Assembly (NCBI GenBank): GCA_020073165.1
Contig: JAIQFP010000023.1
Span: 1 to 64,000 of the forward strand
DNA: 64,000 nt
Reading direction: 5' to 3'
DNA from: Terriglobia bacterium
Lineage (GTDB): Bacteria; Acidobacteriota; Terriglobia; Terriglobales; Acidobacteriaceae
Position 1 is the first letter of the stretch. Each line of letters starts with the position of its first letter. The notes under the pieces were generated by a model. It saw nothing but the letters and a program-made list of their open reading frames with translations. It was not told the DNA's origin and searched no databases. The position numbers and the translations under genes are program-made. This document shows positions 59,391 to 64,000 of the stretch, piece by piece.

Positions 59391-59996
59391 CTAGGGCTTC
59401 GGAGCCTTGTGGCGCCCCTGCGATCCTGGGACGAATTTTCCGATGCCCAGCCGTACCTGCACCGTATTGATTCCCGGGTTGGGCGAGGTCAGCCCGGCGT
59501 TGGAGATATGCATATAGCGGATCTCGAGGCTCCAATTGTACCTGTGTCCGAGAATGTGTGTGCCCAATGCCCCGCCCGAGGTGAAGTTCACCCGGGAAGT
59601 TCCCGGAGGTACTTGTTCCGTGGTAAACAGAGTGCCACCGTCAATTTCAAGGTAAGGGACCACAGATCCGCGGGTGGCAAAGTTCCACTTCAGGTTGAGC
59701 GGGTTCAGGCCCACTCCGTAGGTAGTATTCCTGGGCTGAAAAACCAGAAACACCGGCACCGCGTCCACGGCATATTCGAAACGTCCCTTCAGAAAGCCCG
59801 GCCCGTGCGGGCGGGTAAGGATCCATCCGTAACGCAAGCCGACGTTCCAGACACCGGTATTGGACGTGCCGCCGCTGACCGAATGGCCGCCGCCGCTCCA
59901 CAGCTCGAGTTCGTGTCCGCCGTCTTCCGGCCTGGCTTGCGCCGAAGCCAGGGAGCTTAGGAACAGAACCAGAATCGCGATGAAACGTATCTTCAT
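59391..59996 (-). CDS. PagL-like lipid A 3-O-deacylase family protein
   Basis: 201 residues from ATG 59996 with a signal peptide (~1-19). The C-terminal IRYMHISNAGLTSPNPGINT is the acyloxyacyl hydrolase/PagL pattern with the His-Ser of the active site followed by SNAG. The rest is antiparallel beta, suggesting an outer-membrane barrel. It may trim lipid A, which implies a lipopolysaccharide-bearing outer membrane. The frame is open upstream to 60053. Confidence 0.75.
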   Translation of the reverse strand: MKIRFIAILVLFLSSLASAQARPEDGGHELELWSGGGHSVSGGTSNTGVWNVGLRYGWILTRPHGPGFLKGRFEYAVDAVPVFLVFQPRNTTYGVGLNPLNLKWNFATRGSVVPYLEIDGGTLFTTEQVPPGTSRVNFTSGGALGTHILGHRYNWSLEIRYMHISNAGLTSPNPGINTVQVRLGIGKFVPGSQGRHKAPKP

Positions 59997-60060
59997 GAAG
60001 GGTGAAACCGAATCTGGCACCATACAGGAAAGTTTCGAGCATGACAAATACACGGATGCG

Positions 60061-60849
60061 TCATAGTCCGAGGCCTCCGTCCACGGCCAGAATCTGCCCG
60101 GTAATGAAATGCGGAGCCGTGGCGAAGAACAGGATCGCAGCCGCCACTTCTTCGCCCGTCCCGTTGCGATGCATGGGGGTCTGCTTCGCCATGCTCTTCA
60201 TAAACGCCGCCGCCGCTTTCTCCCCCAGGTCAATCATCCCCGGGGCCACGCAGTTCACGGCGATCTCGGGCGCCAGTGCCTTGGCCATCACTTTGGTCAG
60301 CATGTGGACCGCCGCCTTGGACGAGCAGTAATGAGCATGACTGGCCCAGGGACGCAGTCCTCCCAACGACCCCATGTTGATGATCCTTCCCTGCCGTTCG
60401 CGCAGGTACTTCAAGGCTTCCTGCGAAACCAGGAATGGCCCGCGGGTGTTGGAAGCAAAAATGGCATCCCATTGCTGCAAGGTGAGTTTGTCGAAATCTG
60501 CGGTCTCGTAATTGGCGGCGTTGTTGACTAGGATGTCCAGCCCACCAAGTTCCTTGACGACCTCCTTCAGGGTGGTCCGCACGCTCTTCTGGTCGGTAAT
60601 ATCGCAACGCAGGGCGACCGCCCGCACTCCTAAGCTGCTGATGTCGATGACCGTGTGCTGCGCTTCGCGAGCGGAGTTGCGAAAGGTAATGGCCACGTCT
60701 GCCCCGGCCCGGGCTAGGGCCAAGGCGCTGGCCCGGCCCAGACGCCGGGCCGCGCCGGTGATCAGGACAGTCTTCCCCTGCAGAGGCTTGTGCACGGATT
60801 TCCCCATGCCCGGGAATTGTATCGGATTGCGGGGACCGGGTCCTTTCAT
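60061..60849 (-). CDS. SDR-family oxidoreductase
   Basis: 262 residues. The Rossmann motif TGAARRLG (the Arg-rich variant typical of FolM/pteridine-reductase-like SDRs), LVNNAANYE, NMGSLGG (catalytic Ser) and HYCSSKAA (Tyr-xxx-Lys). The start is 60849 or the ATG about 14 codons later. Substrate unknown; dihydropteridine or 3-oxoacyl-ACP types are possible. Confidence 0.87.
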   Translation of the reverse strand: MKGPGPRNPIQFPGMGKSVHKPLQGKTVLITGAARRLGRASALALARAGADVAITFRNSAREAQHTVIDISSLGVRAVALRCDITDQKSVRTTLKEVVKELGGLDILVNNAANYETADFDKLTLQQWDAIFASNTRGPFLVSQEALKYLRERQGRIINMGSLGGLRPWASHAHYCSSKAAVHMLTKVMAKALAPEIAVNCVAPGMIDLGEKAAAAFMKSMAKQTPMHRNGTGEEVAAAILFFATAPHFITGQILAVDGGLGL

Positions 60850-60902
60850 CGGTCTGCCTTTTCCGGCTAGAAATGCCGCGCCCGGCTTGCTAAACTCGCG
60901 CC

Positions 60903-61148
60903 ATGTCCGACCTCCGCCAAGTCGTGGTGTACTCCCGCAAAGGTTGCCACCTCTGCGAAATCGTCAAGGAGACCCTGGACAAACTCCACCGCCGCGGTGG
61001 GTTCGACTGGCGCGAGGTGGATGTGGACACCGACGAAGAACTGCGCCGCCAGTTCACCGACGAAGTCCCTGTCGTCTTCATCGACGGCCGTAAAGCCTTC
61101 AAGTACCGCATGGACGAGAGGGAGTTCCTGCGCAAGCTGGCCTGTTAG
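60903..61148 (+). CDS. Glutaredoxin-like thiol protein
   Basis: 81 residues, thioredoxin fold: VVVYSRKGCHLCEIVKETLD with a CxxC active site, then DWREVDVDTDEELRRQF and VPVVFIDGRKAF (cis-Pro). It lacks the usual GSH-binding TVP.D pattern of true glutaredoxins, so it may belong to the DUF836 group. A TAAACT box ends 6 nt before the ATG. Confidence 0.87.
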   Translation: MSDLRQVVVYSRKGCHLCEIVKETLDKLHRRGGFDWREVDVDTDEELRRQFTDEVPVVFIDGRKAFKYRMDEREFLRKLAC

Positions 61149-61260
61149 AAAGTCCACCCTGTTGTCGATCAAGAAATCCGCGGGCCGTGGGCATGCGTGC
61201 GCATTCCGCCTGGGCCGCGTTGGTGGCGGTCGCCGGAAATGCCCGCTACAATGACCCCCG

Positions 61261-62826
61261 ATGCTCCGCACCCGCCTCTACGCTGACCCGCGCCACCACT
61301 TCGTGCATGATGTCGTGCTCGCGGCCTGCGACCGATTCCGGGGGAAAACTGCCCTCGTCGACAGCTCGTGTGATCGCCGCATTTCCTATGCCGAATATGG
61401 GGAGATCATTCGCGCGCTGGCCCGCGGCTTTGTCGCGGCCGGACTGCAGCCCGGTCAGGTGGTTGCGATCTATCTGCCTAATTCCTGGGAGTTCTGCGCT
61501 GCCTACCACGCCGCAACTCTGGCCGGCGGCGTCCCCACCCTGCTCAATCCGAGCTATCGGGAGCGTGAGGTGCGGTACCAACTGGAGAATTCCGGGGCCG
61601 TGTTCCTGATCACCGACGGTCCGCTTATCAAAGAAATCAACTGTGCCGATCTTCCAAACGTGCGCCGGATCTATACCACGCGCTCGCCGGGAGGATCCGA
61701 GGAGTTCACCCAACTCCTGCGCCCCGCAACCTGCGCTCTCCCCGCTCCTTCCGATTCGTCGGAGAGAATTCTGGCCGCGCTGCCCTACTCCAGCGGCACT
61801 ACCGGACTGCCCAAGGGTGTAATGCTCTCGCACTTCAATCTCGTGGCCAACGTCTTTCAACTCCTCGGGCCCAACGCCACCGGATTTCGCCATGAAGACG
61901 TGATGCTCTGCTTCCTGCCGCTTTATCACATCTACGGACTTAACGTCTTGCTCAATCCCGGGCTCACGCTGGGCGCAACCATCGTACTCACCCCCCGCTT
62001 CCATCTCCCGCAACTGCTGGAATTGGTGGTCTCGGAAGGCGTCACCACCATGCCCACGGTCCCGCCGGCACTGAATGCCTTGACCCAAGCCGCCGAAGCC
62101 GGCCAGTTTCCCAAGGAGCATCGGTTGCGTTGGGTCAAGTCCGGCGCTGCGCCGCTGGCTCCCGAACTGGCCCGCCGCTTCACTGCCCTGACCGGAATTC
62201 TGGTGTGTCAGGGTTACGGCATGACGGAAGCTTCTCCCGTTACCCACCTGGGTTATCTCGACCCCCAGCTCTACCGGCCCGAATCTGTCGGCCAGCCGGT
62301 GGCCCAGACCGACTGCCGCGTACTGGACGTAAACGACAGCGAAGTTGATCCCGGAGAGCCTGGCGAGTTGGTGATGCGCGGCCCGCAATTCATGCTGGGC
62401 TATTGGAAGGAACCGCAAGCCACTGCCGCAGTGCTGCGGGATGGCTGGTACTGGTCGGGCGACATCGTTACTCGCGATGATCAGGACTTCTATTACGTCC
62501 TCGACCGCCGCAAGGAGATGATCAAGTACAAGGGCTTCCCGGTTGCGCCGGCAGAAGTCGAAGCATTGCTGCTGGAGCATCCCGCAGTGCGGGACTGCGG
62601 TGTAGTGGGCCGCCCGGACACGGCTGCGGGTGAGATTCCGGTGGCCTTCGTGGTCGTACGGGAAGGGTTTGTGGCGTCTGGAAGGTTGGGGGACGAACTC
62701 TGCACCTTCGTCGCCGAACGCCTTACCCATTACAAACAGCCGCGCGAGGTGCGATTTGTGGAGGCAGTGCCGCGAACGCCTTCGGGAAAGATTCTGCGCA
62801 AGGACTTGCGAAAAGGACTGGCATAG
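61261..62826 (+). CDS. AMP-forming acyl-CoA synthetase/ligase
   Basis: 521 residues. Adenylation motifs in order: LPYSSGTTGLPKGVMLSH, MLCFLPLYHIYG, GYGMTEASPVTH, YWSGDIVTRDDQDFYYVLDR, and the C-terminal Lys in TPSGKILRKDLRK. It makes acyl-CoA from fatty or aryl acids. 4-Coumarate/benzoate-type substrates are possible given the aromatic block 25 kb away, but that is only context. TACAAT ends 8 nt before the ATG, giving another candidate leaderless start. Confidence 0.9.
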   Translation: MLRTRLYADPRHHFVHDVVLAACDRFRGKTALVDSSCDRRISYAEYGEIIRALARGFVAAGLQPGQVVAIYLPNSWEFCAAYHAATLAGGVPTLLNPSYREREVRYQLENSGAVFLITDGPLIKEINCADLPNVRRIYTTRSPGGSEEFTQLLRPATCALPAPSDSSERILAALPYSSGTTGLPKGVMLSHFNLVANVFQLLGPNATGFRHEDVMLCFLPLYHIYGLNVLLNPGLTLGATIVLTPRFHLPQLLELVVSEGVTTMPTVPPALNALTQAAEAGQFPKEHRLRWVKSGAAPLAPELARRFTALTGILVCQGYGMTEASPVTHLGYLDPQLYRPESVGQPVAQTDCRVLDVNDSEVDPGEPGELVMRGPQFMLGYWKEPQATAAVLRDGWYWSGDIVTRDDQDFYYVLDRRKEMIKYKGFPVAPAEVEALLLEHPAVRDCGVVGRPDTAAGEIPVAFVVVREGFVASGRLGDELCTFVAERLTHYKQPREVRFVEAVPRTPSGKILRKDLRKGLA

Positions 62827-62915
62827 TCCCAACCCGGCGCCCCAGGCCACGGGAAATCGGGAGATGTATGCAGGAACACCCGAGTCCAACGCGTCTGCCC
62901 TGACATCTACTAGCC

Positions 62916-63467
62916 ATGGCGAACCCCACAGAACTCAAGCTAGTGGAAACCATCGCAATTCTCACCCGCACGCCTGCGGCCCTGGACGCGCTGTTGCGCG
63001 GGTTGCCCGATATCTGGGTGCTCCGCAATGAAGGAAAGGACACCTGGAGCGCGTTTGACATCGTGGGCCACCTGATCTTCGGCGAGCGCACCGATTGGAT
63101 GCCGCGGGCGCGCATTATCCTGGAGAACGGTGAAAGCCGTCCGTTTGATCCCTTTGACCGCTTTGCGCAGGTGAAAGAGAGTCAAGGCAAATCGCTGGAG
63201 CAATTGTTGGATGAGTTCGCCCGTCTGCGAGCGGAAAACCTGGCGGAGCTGCGGGCTCTGAATCTGCGGCCCGACGACCTTAAACGGCGGGGACGTCATC
63301 CCGAGCTAGGCGTTGTGACCCTGTCAGAGTTACTGGCCACCTGGGCGGTTCACGACCTAACCCACCTGCACCAACTGTCCCGGGTAATGGCCCACCAGTA
63401 TCGCGAGGCGGTCGGTCCCTGGAGTGCTTACCTGGGCGTGCTGCACTGCGCAGGGCACAGCGCATAG
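62916..63467 (+). CDS. DinB-like four-helix protein
   Basis: 183 residues of the DinB_2 superfamily: IVGHLIFGERTDWMPRARII and WAVHDLTHLHQLSRVM hold the three His expected for the metal site. Members include thiol transferases; the function is unknown here. It follows the ligase gene by about 90 bp. Confidence 0.8.
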   Translation: MANPTELKLVETIAILTRTPAALDALLRGLPDIWVLRNEGKDTWSAFDIVGHLIFGERTDWMPRARIILENGESRPFDPFDRFAQVKESQGKSLEQLLDEFARLRAENLAELRALNLRPDDLKRRGRHPELGVVTLSELLATWAVHDLTHLHQLSRVMAHQYREAVGPWSAYLGVLHCAGHSA

Positions 63468-63500
63468 CAAGCATCACGGGGCGCTGCAACGCAGAATTAC

Positions 63501-63881
63501 TTATTCGCCGGTCAGAAACTTGTACTGTGCCGCCGAAAGGGGCACCACACTGAGTCTCCCCTGCCTCACCAGCGGCGAATCGGCGAACAGCTTGCTGGCC
63601 TTGACTTCCGCCAGTGTCACCGCCTTCGCCACCGCCTTGCCCGCCTGAATCTTGACGCCCGGGTTCTTGGGGTCGGACGCATCCACGGAAAGCACCGTGG
63701 CGGTGCCCACTGCGCTCTTTTCATCGCCGGTGTGATAGATCACCAGCCGCTCACCCGGCTGCATGGCGCGCAGATTCTTCAGGGCCACGGGATTGGTCAC
63801 TCCGTCCCAGATGGTGGTCTGATCACGCTGCAGATCGGCAAACGAATATACGGACGGTTCAGTTTTCAGCAGGTAGTCCAT
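63501..63881 (-). CDS. EVE-domain protein
   Basis: 126 residues from ATG 63881 (the frame stays open to 63932). YLLKTEPSVYSFADLQRDQT followed by IWDGVTNPVALKNLRAM is the EVE domain, a PUA-like fold that binds modified bases in DNA or RNA. It may recognise methylated nucleotides. Next to it (63910-63937) are two cggcaatcg repeats. Confidence 0.88.
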   Translation of the reverse strand: MDYLLKTEPSVYSFADLQRDQTTIWDGVTNPVALKNLRAMQPGERLVIYHTGDEKSAVGTATVLSVDASDPKNPGVKIQAGKAVAKAVTLAEVKASKLFADSPLVRQGRLSVVPLSAAQYKFLTGE

Positions 63882-63909
63882 GGTCGGTTCCCGATCAGGT
63901 TGGTTTTCA

Positions 63910-63937
63910 AATCGGCAATCGCAAATCGGCAATCGAA
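63910..63937. repeat. Two CGGCAATCG direct repeats
   Basis: atcggcaatcgcaaatcggcaatcg; the same unit appears at 6807-6866. Confidence 0.55.
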
Positions 63938-63946
63938 AGTTTCTTA

Positions 63947-64000
63947 TTACTGCGGTTTCTGTTCCGGCTGCTTCTCTGGAGGCTTCTGCTCGCTCTTATC
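63947..64000 (-). CDS. C-terminal end of a gene running off the right edge
   Basis: Seventeen codons ending in TAA at 63947-63949: DKSEQKPPEKQPEQKPQ. A Lys/Gln/Pro/Glu-rich tail; nothing else can be told. Confidence 0.4.
   Translation of the reverse strand, partial: DKSEQKPPEKQPEQKPQ

Noticed and set aside
61246-62889. A 547-codon minus-strand frame opposite the acyl-CoA ligase
   Set aside because: It is a mirror frame of a clear ligase gene with all adenylation motifs; its translation has no family features.

Overview
The window is mostly one high-GC (roughly 60%) bacterial chromosome segment whose gene content fits a soil Acidobacteriota of the Koribacter/Terriglobales type. That assignment is inference from gene families and habit: menaquinone methyltransferase, HAF-type secreted proteins, many secreted hypotheticals, a Tad/Flp pilus locus, and abundant palindromic and short repeats between genes. 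No 16S rRNA gene is present to confirm it. The first ~1.95 kb is different: AT-rich, with a LuxR-type HTH fragment, kaiB and a kaiC that stops abruptly. It meets a 5'-truncated epimerase at a knife-edge near 1945. I read this as a chimeric assembly join or, less likely, a recent recombination.

Layout. 2.5-5.9 kb: a Tat-exported metallophosphoesterase, a CuA-type cupredoxin and a lipoprotein cytochrome c, divergent from an ECF sigma/anti-sigma pair. The shared intergenic region holds two mirror-image promoter-like sequences (GGAATA, 16 nt, GTTA/T). 6-16.6 kb: housekeeping and export genes (menG/ubiE, aroB, nadB, TerC, two M28 peptidases, tatC, tatA/B, a C-terminal processing protease). 16.7-24.4 kb: Tad-pilus genes (prepilin peptidase, two TadE-like proteins, one TadG-like protein, an AMIN protein, a TPR protein, two Flp pilins plus a third degenerate Flp-like ORF) and a GH25 muramidase. 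24.7-25.5 kb: tRNA-Ala(CGC) and ribA.

25.5-37 kb is the most interesting block: eleven same-strand genes from a TetR regulator down to hcrCAB. They encode 4-hydroxybenzoyl-CoA reductase (including the extra [4Fe-4S] cysteine region in HcrB), a short BoxB-like benzoyl-CoA epoxidase, an aldehyde dehydrogenase, two crotonase-fold hydratases, a class I CoA-transferase whose two subunit genes are separated by one of the hydratases, and a rhodanese. Together they suggest a 4-hydroxybenzoyl-CoA to benzoyl-CoA to ring-epoxide route, joining an enzyme typical of anaerobes with an O2-dependent one.

37-48 kb: a PEGA protein, a DapA-family aldolase, carB and carA with a REP-associated transposase (RAYT) between them, lepB, a PCYCGC-type protein, a TPR protein and yvcK. 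48-57.6 kb: secreted proteins, including a tandem duplication of a HAF-repeat gene that left a truncated copy of its convergent neighbour, glmU, and a GH18-like secreted protein. 57.8-64 kb: the bifunctional histidine-degradation enzyme FTCD, a PagL-like protein, an SDR, a glutaredoxin-like protein, an acyl-CoA ligase, a DinB-like protein and an EVE-domain protein.

Several palindrome families run through the window. One GC-rich family occurs between genes and also, in frame, inside hcrA and (as a related double hairpin) inside the CoA-transferase subunit A gene, where it appears to have lengthened the proteins.
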